Position numbers and translations under genes: made by a program. From contig DEHD01000023.1 in assembly GCA_002351725.1 (NCBI GenBank), forward strand, positions 7,350 to 71,349: DNA of 64,000 bases, written 5' to 3'. Below, piece after piece: positions 27,555 through 35,964 of the stretch. Below the pieces are notes generated by a model that saw nothing but the letters and a program-made list of their open reading frames with translations, did no database searches and was not told where the DNA came from. This DNA comes from Prevotella sp. UBA2809 (lineage in GTDB: Bacteria > Bacteroidota > Bacteroidia > Bacteroidales > Bacteroidaceae). How positions within the stretch are numbered: the stretch's first letter is position 1; each line of letters begins with the position of its first letter.

Positions 27555-28166
27555 ATGTTTATAGAGCAACCGGCAATATATCTGCGCTGGCTCTATCCAA
27601 GAGCATACTGGCGAATGGACCGTCACGAAAGGTCAGTCTACCTGACTTTCGATGATGGTCCCATCCCAGAGGCTACACCATTCATACTCGACACACTGAA
27701 GGAGTTCGGTGTGAGAGCCACCTTCTTTATGGTGGGTGACAATGTGCGGAAATACCCGGAACTCTACAAACGTATTCTGGCCGAAGGTCATCAGGTGGGG
27801 AACCATACCCACAACCATATAGGCGGACTACGCCACTCAATAAAGGAATACAGCTATAATGTGGAAAAGGCCAATGCCTATATACACAGTCACTATGTGC
27901 GCCCACCCCATGGATGGATGCGTATGGCACAGTATGCCTGGTTAAGCAGGAAATACAAGATTGTGATGTGGGACCTTGTTACCCGCGACTACTCTAAATG
28001 GATGACTGCAGAGGATGTGATTAATAATATAAAGAGGTACGCGCGTAATGGCTCGATCATCACATTCCACGATTCGCTTAAGAGCATCGACAAACTAAAA
28101 ACCGCACTGCCGGAGAGTCTGCAGTGGCTAAAAGACCAAGGCTATAGCTTCAGAATATTTCCATAA
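27555..28166 (+). CDS. Polysaccharide deacetylase (NodB-like)
   Basis: 203-residue carbohydrate esterase 4 family protein that removes acetyl groups from N-acetylated sugars, such as peptidoglycan. Seen: motif 1 TFDDGP (Asp33, Asp34), motif 2 HTHNH (the metal-binding His pair), motif 3 RPPHGW and motif 5 TFHDS. No signal peptide is obvious, although N-terminal residues could be an anchor. The ATG is 3 bases after the DUF2723 stop, so they are translated together. Confidence 0.9.
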   Translation: MFIEQPAIYLRWLYPRAYWRMDRHERSVYLTFDDGPIPEATPFILDTLKEFGVRATFFMVGDNVRKYPELYKRILAEGHQVGNHTHNHIGGLRHSIKEYSYNVEKANAYIHSHYVRPPHGWMRMAQYAWLSRKYKIVMWDLVTRDYSKWMTAEDVINNIKRYARNGSIITFHDSLKSIDKLKTALPESLQWLKDQGYSFRIFP

Positions 28167-28184
28167 AACAAAAAATAAACAACA

Positions 28185-30539
28185 ATGAAAAGATTACTAT
28201 CAACCTGTTTACTTACAGCAACATTCGCAATGACAACAAATGCTCAGCCACAACTTCGCGCAGACAACATCGACGAAGTTATCAAGGCTATGACCCTTGA
28301 AGAGAAAGCCAAACTACTTGTTGGCGGTGCTAACAATTTCTTCGGTGCAGGTGCCGTTGTTGGCGGCGAGGCCGACCTCGTAGCCGGAGCAGCCGGTACA
28401 TCACCTGCTATCCCACGATTGGGTATTCCTGCTACAGTACTTACCGACGGTCCTGCCGGAGTACGTATCGACCCAACACGTAAGGGTACAACAAAGACTT
28501 ACTACGCTACAGCGTTCCCAATCGGTTCGTGTCTGGCTTCTACCTGGAACACCGAGCTGGTGAGCAAGGTTGGTGAGGCTATCGGAAACGAGACAAAGGA
28601 GTATCGTTGCGACGTTATCCTAGGTCCTGGAATGAACCTGCATCGCAACCCACTGTGCGGACGAAACTTTGAGTACTACTCTGAGGATCCTCTGCTTACC
28701 GGTAAGATTGCTGCTGCTTATATACAGGGCGTACAGAGTCAGGGTGCCGGTGTAAGTGCCAAGCACTTTGCCATCAACTCGCAGGAGACCGACCGTACAG
28801 CTGTTGACGAGCGAGTATCACAGCGTGCAGCCCGTGAGCTCTATCTGCGTGGATTCGAGATTGCAGTTCGCGAGAGTAATCCATGGACTATCATGGCATC
28901 GTATAACCAGGTGAACGGTGAGTACTCTATGGGTAATCACGACCTGCTGACCAAGATTCTGCGTGAGGACTGGGGATATAAGGGTATTGTCATGACCGAC
29001 TGGATTGGAATACGCCAAGGTCTTACCACAGCCAGCGAGGTTCATGCCGGAAACGACCTTATGGAGCCAGGACAGCCTGCCCAGGTTCAGGAGATTATCG
29101 ATGCCGTAAAGAACGGAAAGCTTGACATTGCCGATGTTGACCGCAATGTCCGTCGTATGCTTGAGTACATCGTTAAGACTCCAAGCTTCCACAAATATCC
29201 AGCATCTAACAACCCCGACTTCAAGGCTCATGCTGCCATCACACGTCAGAGTGCTGCCGAGGGTATCGTGATGCTTAAGAACAACGGAGCCCTGCCTTGG
29301 AAGAACGGTGCTGTAAAGACCGTTGCCTTGTTTGGCGAGAACTCATACGACTTCCTGAGCGGTGGTACCGGTTCTGGTTGCGTTCACCCACCATATGTTG
29401 TTGACATGCTCGAAGGTCTGAAGAATGCAGGTATCAGTTCATCGGCTACTCTTACCGATATCTATCGTAAGTACATCGAGTTTGCCCGCGTAAAGTTCCA
29501 GGCAGAGCGTCATCCAGCAAAATGGTTCCAGACAGAGATGATGGGGCAGCAGAAGTATCCAGAGATATCAATTGCACCTATCGCAATCAACAAGGAGATC
29601 CAGGCTGCTGATGCAGCAATCATCACTATCGGACGTCAGGCCGGTGAGGGTATCGACCGTGATATCGACACTGAGTTCAACCTGATTCCCGAGGAGCGTA
29701 ATCTTATTGTTGACGTATGTAACGCATTCCACTCAGTTGGTAAGCCAGTAATCGTAATAATCAACTCGGGTAGTGTTATCGAGACTGCTTCATGGAGCGG
29801 ATATCCCGATGCTATCCTGTGTGCATGGCAGCCAGGTATGGAAGGCGGAAACTCTATCGCCGACCTGCTTACAGGTAAGGTAAACCCATCAGGTAAGCTC
29901 ACCATGACATGGCCTATCGCTGCCACCGATCATGCATCAACAAAGAACTTCCCAGGAAGCATTGATGACTATACCTTTAAGATGATGGTTGGTAACAAGA
30001 TGCAGATTCCCGGACATGCTTACACAAACCACGAAGAGGACATCTACGTGGGATATCGTTACTTTGACACCTTCAATAAGAACGTTGCTTACCCATTCGG
30101 TTATGGTTTGAGCTACACTACATTTGCATTCTCAAAGCCTGTAGTAAAGGCAAAGGGCAAGGATGCTGTAGAGGTTAGCATCACAGTAAAGAACACCGGT
30201 AAGGTTAGCGGTAAGGAGGTTGCACAAGTTTATGTTCAGGCTCCAGAAGGAAAGTTGGAGAAGCCATGTCAGGAGTTGAAGGCTTTTGCCAAGACCCGCG
30301 AGCTTCAGCCAGGTGAGAGTCAGGTTCTTACCATGACAATCCCAGTACGCGATCTGGCAAGCTTTGACGAGGCAGGTAGTCAGTGGATTACAGAAGCTGG
30401 TACATACACCTTCCGTATCGGTAACAGCAGCCGCGACATAGCAGCTACAGCAACACTTAAGATTGCTGAATATACAGAAAAGACAACTAATGCCCTTGCT
30501 CCTAAGCAGAAACTGAATCTGCTTAAGAAGGGCAAGTAA
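28185..30539 (+). CDS. Glycoside hydrolase family 3, beta-glucosidase-like
   Basis: 784-residue secreted GH3 enzyme hydrolysing beta-glucosides, beta-xylosides or similar. Seen: signal peptide (1-20, ending TNAQ), the TIM-barrel domain with DGPAGVR, the KHFAINSQETDR motif and the nucleophile in GIVMTDWIG (Asp272), the alpha/beta sandwich domain (about 380-600) and a C-terminal fibronectin-III-like domain (about 680-765, VSGKEVAQVYVQAP). Full length. No SusC/SusD neighbour to fix the substrate. Short gap after the deacetylase and no promoter box between, so probably the last gene of the DUF2723 transcript. Confidence 0.93.
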   Translation: MKRLLSTCLLTATFAMTTNAQPQLRADNIDEVIKAMTLEEKAKLLVGGANNFFGAGAVVGGEADLVAGAAGTSPAIPRLGIPATVLTDGPAGVRIDPTRKGTTKTYYATAFPIGSCLASTWNTELVSKVGEAIGNETKEYRCDVILGPGMNLHRNPLCGRNFEYYSEDPLLTGKIAAAYIQGVQSQGAGVSAKHFAINSQETDRTAVDERVSQRAARELYLRGFEIAVRESNPWTIMASYNQVNGEYSMGNHDLLTKILREDWGYKGIVMTDWIGIRQGLTTASEVHAGNDLMEPGQPAQVQEIIDAVKNGKLDIADVDRNVRRMLEYIVKTPSFHKYPASNNPDFKAHAAITRQSAAEGIVMLKNNGALPWKNGAVKTVALFGENSYDFLSGGTGSGCVHPPYVVDMLEGLKNAGISSSATLTDIYRKYIEFARVKFQAERHPAKWFQTEMMGQQKYPEISIAPIAINKEIQAADAAIITIGRQAGEGIDRDIDTEFNLIPEERNLIVDVCNAFHSVGKPVIVIINSGSVIETASWSGYPDAILCAWQPGMEGGNSIADLLTGKVNPSGKLTMTWPIAATDHASTKNFPGSIDDYTFKMMVGNKMQIPGHAYTNHEEDIYVGYRYFDTFNKNVAYPFGYGLSYTTFAFSKPVVKAKGKDAVEVSITVKNTGKVSGKEVAQVYVQAPEGKLEKPCQELKAFAKTRELQPGESQVLTMTIPVRDLASFDEAGSQWITEAGTYTFRIGNSSRDIAATATLKIAEYTEKTTNALAPKQKLNLLKKGK

Positions 30540-30541
30540 AT

Positions 30542-31036
30542 CTATTTAAATGAATCCTCAGCCTCAGCATCTGTAGTAAGGATGTCGGCAATGGGCAACT
30601 GGCGGTCAATCGCTGTATGGAATGAAATCAGCGTTTGACTGCTAGAAAGCCCGAGGGGCTGAAGCTTATCGTGAATAATCGTCAGCAGATGATGATTATT
30701 ACGGGCATACAACTTGATAAACATATCAAAGTTACCTGTTGTGTAATGACACTCCACAACCTCAGGAATCTGCTTTAACTTATCCAACACCTCGTCAAAG
30801 CGTGCAGGATCCTTAAGATTCAATCCGATATAAGCACATGTCTCGTAACCTATCTTCTCGGGTTCAATAAGGAACTGCGATCCTTTTAGCACACCCAGGC
30901 TATTCAACTTCTGAATACGCTGGTGGATGGCAGCACCACTCACATTACATGCACGTGCCACTTCAAGAAAAGGAATGCGGGCATCGGCGGCTATCAGACT
31001 AAGTATCTGTCTGTCGAGTTCGTCAATTTTTACCAT
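30542..31036 (-). CDS. Lrp/AsnC family transcription regulator
   Basis: 164-residue DNA-binding regulator. Seen: N-terminal helix-turn-helix (1-60, LDRQILSLIAADARIPFLEVARACNVSGAAIHQRIQKL) and a C-terminal ligand-binding/oligomerisation domain (about 70-150, with VVECHYTTGNFDMFIKLYA). Family members bind amino acids and control amino-acid genes. It lies 8 bases after the second ExbD gene, so it is the last gene of the Ton-type transport operon, which is unusual for the family. Its 3' end meets GH3 two bases away (convergent). Confidence 0.93.
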   Translation of the reverse strand: MVKIDELDRQILSLIAADARIPFLEVARACNVSGAAIHQRIQKLNSLGVLKGSQFLIEPEKIGYETCAYIGLNLKDPARFDEVLDKLKQIPEVVECHYTTGNFDMFIKLYARNNHHLLTIIHDKLQPLGLSSSQTLISFHTAIDRQLPIADILTTDAEAEDSFK

Positions 31037-31044
31037 AATAGCAG

Positions 31045-31521
31045 TTATTTTTTGATTTCAGTTGCACTATAATTTATCTTCAGGGCATAGGCCTTCTGCA
31101 AGTTTCGTTTAACCTCGCTGACAAGACCCATCGGTGCCTTGCGGTCTACACGCAGTGATACGGTGAGGCGTGACTGGTTCTCTGCACTCAAACCGCCTCG
31201 TATCTGTTCTATCAGAGCTGGGATATCATTAGGATTGACAATGTCGCCATTAAGCTGAACAGCCCAACGGCCTGCTTCACCCCTACTCTCCTTGGTGCCT
31301 TCTCTACCAATATATATGTTCACCACGGCCTGCTTGTTGGCCAGTTTCTGCACCTCAACACCCTGAGGTACCTGAAGGCGCACCTTAACCTCATCGCTAC
31401 GCATATGGGTAACAATCATAAAGAAGAACAGAACAGTAAAGATCAGGTCGGGCATCGACGCCACATTAAGCGACGGCACACTCTTGCGACTCTGATGGAA
31501 CATACTCTTCATCGGTCTCAT
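31045..31521 (-). CDS. exbD: ExbD/TolR family biopolymer transporter
   Basis: 158-residue energy-transducing inner-membrane protein. Seen: short cytoplasmic N-terminus, one membrane segment (about 24-40) with MPDLIFTVLFFFMIVT, where the Asp is the proton-carrying residue, and a periplasmic TolR-like domain (about 55-155). Partners are ExbB (two genes upstream) and TonB at 35172-35867. Start ATG overlaps the stop of the previous ExbD as ATGA. Confidence 0.92.
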   Translation of the reverse strand: MRPMKSMFHQSRKSVPSLNVASMPDLIFTVLFFFMIVTHMRSDEVKVRLQVPQGVEVQKLANKQAVVNIYIGREGTKESRGEAGRWAVQLNGDIVNPNDIPALIEQIRGGLSAENQSRLTVSLRVDRKAPMGLVSEVKRNLQKAYALKINYSATEIKK

Positions 31522-32039
31522 TGTGCACCTCCTTCCTGTATAGGCGACTCGCTTATACGCTGTGGGTAATACTCGTTCAATGCAGTCTTCTCATCGTTGG
31601 TACATGCAGCATAGCTATGACCGTAATGCTTCTTTGCATATTCCTCACGCAGCTCCTGATAGGCGCTTACTATGGCATCCTGCATCTGGAAATAAGCCTC
31701 GTAGGTTGTAGCAGGATCGGCCTGTATGGATACCACATGGCCAGTGCGGTTAACAAATGCCAACGAGCGCACCTCGGCAGTAAGCTGCTGATAGGTAACA
31801 GTCTTGCCATCGCATGTGAGCTGGTTATCAGCATCAAGTTTCACCTGCATCACATTGTCGCGATTGATGTCTTTCGGCTGTTCGTGCTCCAATGGCGGTG
31901 GAGCCATCTGGCGCAGTAATCCCTTCTCCGTGTCCATCGATGATGTCACGAGGAAGAATATCAACAGCATAAACGATATGTCGGCTGTAGATGTGGTATT
32001 CAGCTCCGGAATCTGCTGACGATAGCGCTTACGAAACAT
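31518..32039 (-). CDS. exbD: ExbD/TolR family biopolymer transporter
   Basis: 173-residue protein, the first of the two ExbD paralogues. Seen: MFRKRYRQQIPELNTTSTADISFMLLIFFLVTS, with the Asp of the membrane segment at about residue 20, and a longer periplasmic domain with an insert around 90-140 compared with the second ExbD. The two likely form the usual heteromeric ExbD pair of Bacteroidota. Its first 40 bases overlap the end of the small membrane protein in another frame. Confidence 0.92.
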   Translation of the reverse strand: MFRKRYRQQIPELNTTSTADISFMLLIFFLVTSSMDTEKGLLRQMAPPPLEHEQPKDINRDNVMQVKLDADNQLTCDGKTVTYQQLTAEVRSLAFVNRTGHVVSIQADPATTYEAYFQMQDAIVSAYQELREEYAKKHYGHSYAACTNDEKTALNEYYPQRISESPIQEGGAQ

Positions 32040-32359
32040 CCGATAATCAATATAATAGAGGTGTAGATAAACATATCAGCGACACGCAGCCAGAACGTGT
32101 CGGTAAGCAGTTGACCGTTGGTCATTATGGGTTTGGTAGATGCGAGTGCGAATGTGACTACCATACACAGGACAAAGCCGATAGCAACAATCCACCCGAT
32201 CTTTCCAGCGGGTACACCATTCACCACATCATCGCCCTTTCTGCGGAATCGCAATCCATGCCATACCGAATAGGCTGTAGTCAGGATGGCAACAGCAAGT
32301 GCCAGGTACATCAGTCCCAGCATCACATCAGCTATGGCAGGCGAAATGAAGTTATTCAT
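32000..32359 (-). CDS. Small three-pass membrane protein in the ExbB-ExbD operon
   Basis: 119-residue inner-membrane protein with three hydrophobic segments (about 9-31, 53-72, 91-112). No known motif. It is located between ExbB and the ExbD pair, where many Bacteroidota have a small membrane protein. The ATG at 32359 overlaps the ExbB stop as TGATG, and its end overlaps the next ExbD by 40 bases, so it is tightly coupled on both sides. Probably an accessory part of the motor (inference). A GTG one codon earlier is possible. Confidence 0.75.
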   Translation of the reverse strand: MNNFISPAIADVMLGLMYLALAVAILTTAYSVWHGLRFRRKGDDVVNGVPAGKIGWIVAIGFVLCMVVTFALASTKPIMTNGQLLTDTFWLRVADMFIYTSIILIIGCFVSAIVSRFRS

Positions 32360-32379
32360 CACTTTTCACTATTCACTTT
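32359..32379. repeat. Heptad tract at the end of ExbB
   Basis: Three heptads tcacttt, tcactat, tcacttt on the plus strand. They are the last codons and the stop of ExbB (Val-Asn-Ser-Glu-Lys-stop) and reach the start codon of the next gene; the same word recurs at the RND operon and purD spacers. Confidence 0.75.
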
Positions 32380-33180
32380 ATACTCGCTAATCATATCAAG
32401 CAGCATGATGGCAGCCTCTTCCATCTGAGCTGTAAGGCGCTCGATCTTAGAGAGGATATAGCTGTAGAACAGCTGCAGAACCAATGCTACTACAATACCG
32501 AAGATAGTGGTGATAAGTGCCACCTTCATACCCTGGGCAACAACAGTAGGACCAATATCACCAACAATCTGGATCTGGTCGAACGCCATTACCATACCAA
32601 TAACAGTACCAAGGAATCCAAGTGAAGGTGCCATTGCGATGAAGAGCTTAATCCACGAGCATCCCTTCTCAAGATTAGCAGTCTGCAATCCGCCGAAGTT
32701 TGTTATACTACGCTCGATGGCATCCATTGGCTGTTTGATATGCAAGAGACCCTGATAGCATACCGATGCAACAGGTCCGCGGGTATTGCGGCACAGTGTT
32801 TTTGCACCCTCAACATCGTTAGCCTTAAGCTTCTGCTCAATGTCGCCCATCAACTGGTGAGTCTTAATCTCAGACAGTGTAAGATAGATGATACGCTCTA
32901 TGCAGAAAGCAAGTCCGAGTACGAGTGCCAATGCCACAAGTGACATAAATGCCACGTTTCCATCAACAAACTTTGTCTTAAGCTGCTTGTGTAACCCACC
33001 TTCAGCCTCATCGCCTGCAAGTTCATCGATATCCTCGGCCATCACAGCCATCGAGTCGACATCAGCAGTGATTGCTGTTGTATCGGTTATTGCCACAGAG
33101 TCAACCTTATTCTGGGCAACACTGGTTTGCGCAATGCTTAGCAAACTTATCAGTGTAAATATAAAAAACAGTCGTTTCAT
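32359..33180 (-). CDS. exbB: ExbB/TolQ/MotA family proton channel
   Basis: 273-residue inner-membrane proton channel of the Ton motor. Seen: signal-like N-terminus (1-24, ending SVAQ), an acidic periplasmic linker, a membrane segment (about 78-100), the long cytoplasmic loop and the pore segments near the end with FIAMAPSLGFLGTVIGMVMAF and VALITTIFGIVVALVLQLF. I chose the ATG at 33180 because the reading frame upstream runs through the tRNA gene. The last five codons are the heptad tract. It is 79 bases after tRNA-Ser and has no promoter box of its own in that gap. Confidence 0.92.
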   Translation of the reverse strand: MKRLFFIFTLISLLSIAQTSVAQNKVDSVAITDTTAITADVDSMAVMAEDIDELAGDEAEGGLHKQLKTKFVDGNVAFMSLVALALVLGLAFCIERIIYLTLSEIKTHQLMGDIEQKLKANDVEGAKTLCRNTRGPVASVCYQGLLHIKQPMDAIERSITNFGGLQTANLEKGCSWIKLFIAMAPSLGFLGTVIGMVMAFDQIQIVGDIGPTVVAQGMKVALITTIFGIVVALVLQLFYSYILSKIERLTAQMEEAAIMLLDMISEYKVNSEK

Positions 33181-33196
33181 ATTTTTATTAAGTTGT

Positions 33197-33211
33197 GCGG
33201 AGAGAACAGGA
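33197..33211 (-). other. Partial copy of the tRNA-Ser 3' end
   Basis: The 15-base word gcggagagaacagga recurs exactly at 33197-33211 and at 33257-33271 (the tRNA 3' end), 60 bases apart. On the minus strand the copy is preceded by GGTT, like the T-arm, but with the T-loop shortened. It could be a decayed tandem tRNA or an attachment-type duplication. Confidence 0.65.
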
Positions 33212-33258
33212 AACCTCGGCACTATGCCTCGGTGCTTTGAATCCTTGTTCTTCCTGGC

Positions 33259-33345
33259 GGAGAGAACAGGATTCGAACCTGCGAGCCGGTTTTGCCGGCT
33301 ACACGCTTTCCAGGCGTGCCTCTTCAACCACTCGAGCACCTCTCC
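33259..33345 (-). tRNA. tRNA-Ser (anticodon GGA)
   Basis: 87-base class II tRNA on the minus strand. Acceptor stem GGAGAGG pairs with the 3' strand ending CTCTCC; anticodon loop CTGGAAA with GGA; long variable arm (GTAGCCGGCAAAACCGGCT) and T-arm GGTTCGAATCC. The CCA end is not encoded. Reads UCC/UCU serine codons. Confidence 0.96.
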
Positions 33346-33360
33346 TTTTGTTTAGTGGAT

Positions 33361-33369
33361 GCAAAGTTA
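33361..33369 (-). promoter_or_regulatory. -7 promoter box of tRNA-Ser
   Basis: Minus-strand TAACTTTGC, 15 bases upstream of the mature tRNA end. It is the nearest promoter for the downstream exbB operon too. Confidence 0.75.
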
Positions 33370-33377
33370 GCGTTATT

Positions 33378-33405
33378 AATTGATAATTGATAATTGACAA
33401 TTGAA
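33378..33405. repeat. Heptad tract between TatD and tRNA-Ser
   Basis: Four heptads aattgat, aattgat, aattgac, aattgaa in the spacer between the TatD stop (33419) and the tRNA promoter. It would lie around the -33 position of that promoter. Confidence 0.85.
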
Positions 33406-33418
33406 TATTTAATATTCT

Positions 33419-34192
33419 TTAAAGTATAATTCCGAGCACACGCGCCACATTCTCATTTGTCTTCTGTGCCACCTCTTCTTCGCTTACTCCATAAGCCTCA
33501 GCAAGACGTTTCAGCACATATGCCACAAAGGCCGGTTCGTTTCTCTCACCTCGCTTTGGCACGGGTGCCATGTAAGGTGCATCGGTCTCTAGAACGATAC
33601 GGTCGAGAGGAACCACTGCAGGCAGGACTTCGGGCAGGTGCGACTTCTTGAAAGTAGACACACCGCCTATCCCCAATACGAACTTATCGAACTGCAACAG
33701 TTCGGCAGCCTCGTGCTCATTACCGGTAAAGCAGTGGAATACACCACCAGGCAAGTCGTTCTGGTACTTTTTTATTATCGCAACCATCTCGTTCTGAGCC
33801 TTACGACAATGAATCATCAACGGCAGTTGGAACTCTACAGCCCAACGCACCTGCTCTTCGAAAGCCTCCAACTGTTCTTTCTCAAACTCACGGCTCCAAT
33901 AATAGTCGAGGCCAACCTCGCCCACTGCCTTAACCGACTGCAATGCCGGCTTAATAGCAGCCAGAACATCACGCCAGTCGGCCTTTACATCCTCAGGATG
34001 GAGGCCCAGCATCGGGTAGCAGAAATAAGGATATCGACGACAGAGTTCAAGTACGGTATCGAGCGATTCCAGATTTATGCCTGGCACACCAATAGCAGCA
34101 ACCCCAGCCTCGCGGGCTCGGGTTACTACGGCATCGAGATCGTCGCGGAACTCTTCGCCATCCAGATGACAATGTGTATCTATAAACTGCAT
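33419..34192 (-). CDS. TatD family metal-dependent deoxyribonuclease
   Basis: 257-residue cytoplasmic hydrolase of the TatD/YcfH family (DNA 3'-end processing or D-aminoacyl-tRNA processing). Seen: FIDTHCHLDGEEF with the metal-binding His pair (about 7 and 9), GEVGLDYYW, MIHCRKA, GVFHCFTG and LETDAPYMAP (the C-terminal metal Asp). Complete. The start overlaps the stop of the polyprenyl synthetase by one base (TAATG). Confidence 0.93.
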   Translation of the reverse strand: MQFIDTHCHLDGEEFRDDLDAVVTRAREAGVAAIGVPGINLESLDTVLELCRRYPYFCYPMLGLHPEDVKADWRDVLAAIKPALQSVKAVGEVGLDYYWSREFEKEQLEAFEEQVRWAVEFQLPLMIHCRKAQNEMVAIIKKYQNDLPGGVFHCFTGNEHEAAELLQFDKFVLGIGGVSTFKKSHLPEVLPAVVPLDRIVLETDAPYMAPVPKRGERNEPAFVAYVLKRLAEAYGVSEEEVAQKTNENVARVLGIIL

Positions 34193-35166
34193 TAACTCTG
34201 TCGTTTCATCATCTCTGCAGCGTATGCCTTCAACTCAGCCTTACGCTCCTCAGGAAGATTAACCTTTGCCAGATATACCAGGCTCTTCTGATAATACTCT
34301 TCAATCTTCTGCTCGCAGAGTTCGCGGATACCAATCTCATTATACAGTTCGGTTACTGCCTTAACCTTCTCGTTGCGATCGAACTCCTTTGCATCAATCC
34401 ACTTCATCAGCTGTTCGCGCTGGGCAGGATTAGCACGGTTAACGGCATTGATAAGCATATAGGTCTTCTTGTTTGATGTTATGTCGCCGCCAATGTTCTT
34501 ACCGAACACAGCAGGATCGCCATAGACATCCAGCAGATCGTCCTGAAGCTGGAATGCCAATCCCAGTTTCTCGCCAAACTTATACATATTCTCAACATCC
34601 TCAGCAGGAGCATCGGCCATAATAGAGCCTACCTTACAAGCGCAAGCCAACAACACGCTGGTCTTCAATCTGATCATCTCGATATACTCATCCTCGGTGA
34701 CATCGTTACGAGTCTCGAACTCTACGTCCAACTGCTGTCCCTCACCAATCTCAAGTGTGGTCTGGATAAACACCTTGAATACTGCAGGCAACTTAGCAGG
34801 ATCGCAATCCTCTACTCTCTCGAAAGCCTGAAGCAGCATGGTATCACCCGAAAGGATAGCGCGGTTGGCATCCCATTTTTTATGCACTGTCTCATGACCT
34901 CTACGCATATCAGCATGATCCATCAGGTCGTCATGCAGCAGCGTGAAGTTATGATAAGTCTCAAGTCCGATGGCCTGAGGCATAATGCTCAGTGGATCAT
35001 CCTTATAGAGGTTATACGATAACATAGTGAGCACAGGGCGCACACGTTTACCACCTATCGAGAGTACGTACTTGATAGGGTCGTACAACGAGGCAGGCTG
35101 GCGGTCGTAAACCACATTGTCTAATGCCTCATTCACTTTCTTGAGAAGTTCTTCTGATGTATACAT
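34192..35166 (-). CDS. Polyprenyl diphosphate synthetase
   Basis: 324-residue trans-isoprenyl diphosphate synthase, which condenses isopentenyl diphosphate with allylic diphosphates to make farnesyl or longer chains. Seen: YNLYKDDPLSIMPQAIGLETYHNFTLLHDD, the first Asp-rich motif DDLMDHADMRRG and the second DDLLDVYGD; all-helical throughout. Chain length cannot be told with certainty; the residues before the first motif (HNFTLL) do not decide it. Separated by 5 bases from the TonB gene. Confidence 0.9.
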   Translation of the reverse strand: MYTSEELLKKVNEALDNVVYDRQPASLYDPIKYVLSIGGKRVRPVLTMLSYNLYKDDPLSIMPQAIGLETYHNFTLLHDDLMDHADMRRGHETVHKKWDANRAILSGDTMLLQAFERVEDCDPAKLPAVFKVFIQTTLEIGEGQQLDVEFETRNDVTEDEYIEMIRLKTSVLLACACKVGSIMADAPAEDVENMYKFGEKLGLAFQLQDDLLDVYGDPAVFGKNIGGDITSNKKTYMLINAVNRANPAQREQLMKWIDAKEFDRNEKVKAVTELYNEIGIRELCEQKIEEYYQKSLVYLAKVNLPEERKAELKAYAAEMMKRQS

Positions 35167-35171
35167 ATCTT

Positions 35172-35867
35172 TTATAAATTAAATACTACTGGTATGCAGA
35201 CCATAGTTCTGCATGGTTTTGCATTCATCATGCCGGCCTTCCATTGCGGCATCATCTTCAGCACCCTTAGCACTTCCTGGTCGCAGGCAGGCTCAAGAGG
35301 TTGCACCACCTGAAGGTCGCTCAACGAACCATCTTTATTTACGATGAACTGTGCCACAACCTTACCCTTTATCTTACGCTGTTGGGCAGATGCAGGATAC
35401 TTAAGGTTCTTTGTCAGCCACTTCATAAACTCGGCAGCTCCGCCTGGGAACTGGGGCAGGTCTTCGACCACGCGGAAGTCGATTGGTTCATCATACATAT
35501 CCACCACCTGAGGCTTCTCTTCTTCTGCCTTTAGTGTTGGCTCTTCCTCCTCGGTCTCTTCCTGCAGAATGGGCTCTGGTGGCAACTCCACATCATTATC
35601 AACCAGATGCAGCTGTTGCGACTCCTGCTTCTCCACCTTCTGCTCCTGAGGCATCATCATTGGCACCTCGTCTTTATCGCGCTTCAGTGGCGACAGCTCT
35701 ACCTCGGCCTCCAGACTATCGTCATCGTCAAAAAAAGACCATCCGCCATCTCCACTATTCCATTCCAGCAGTACGAATAGCAAGGCCAGCACCACAATCA
35801 CTCCTAAAAGGAACCCTTGTGTGCGCTTTTGTTCCAAATCAGCCTCTTTACTCTTCTTGACTTCCAT
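35172..35867 (-). CDS. TonB family energy transducer
   Basis: 231-residue TonB-like protein that transfers proton-motive energy to outer-membrane receptors. Seen: short cytoplasmic N-terminus with KKSKEADLEQKRTQG, one membrane segment (about 25-43), a periplasmic Pro/Glu-rich linker (about 75-140) and a C-terminal TonB domain (about 145-231, QFPGGAAEFMKWLTKNLKYP... AQFIVNKDGS). Start chosen at the ATG at 35867; an earlier frame extension would cross a promoter box. Works with ExbB/ExbD on the same strand downstream. Confidence 0.92.
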   Translation of the reverse strand: MEVKKSKEADLEQKRTQGFLLGVIVVLALLFVLLEWNSGDGGWSFFDDDDSLEAEVELSPLKRDKDEVPMMMPQEQKVEKQESQQLHLVDNDVELPPEPILQEETEEEEPTLKAEEEKPQVVDMYDEPIDFRVVEDLPQFPGGAAEFMKWLTKNLKYPASAQQRKIKGKVVAQFIVNKDGSLSDLQVVQPLEPACDQEVLRVLKMMPQWKAGMMNAKPCRTMVCIPVVFNL

Positions 35868-35888
35868 CTGTTTAATATAAAACCGAGT

Positions 35889-35897
35889 GCAAAGATA
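35889..35897 (-). promoter_or_regulatory. -7 promoter box of the TonB gene
   Basis: Minus-strand TATCTTTGC, 21 bases upstream of the ATG; divergent from the porQ promoter 43 bases away. Confidence 0.75.
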
Positions 35898-35939
35898 GTT
35901 ATTTTTTCGGTAAAATAGATATATATTAAGTTTTTTTGC

Positions 35940-35948
35940 TATCTTTGC
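35940..35948 (+). promoter_or_regulatory. porQ: Promoter and Shine-Dalgarno of porQ
   Basis: TATCTTTGC on the plus strand, followed by TTAGGAGAAATG: a Shine-Dalgarno sequence (AGGAG) right before the ATG at 35965, rare in this window. Confidence 0.75.
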
Positions 35949-35964
35949 GACCAAATTAGGAGAA

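Noticed and set aside
33181..33339. N-terminal extension of ExbB through the tRNA gene
   Set aside because: The extra residues are a translation of the tRNA-Ser sequence; the signal-like N-terminus starts at 33180.
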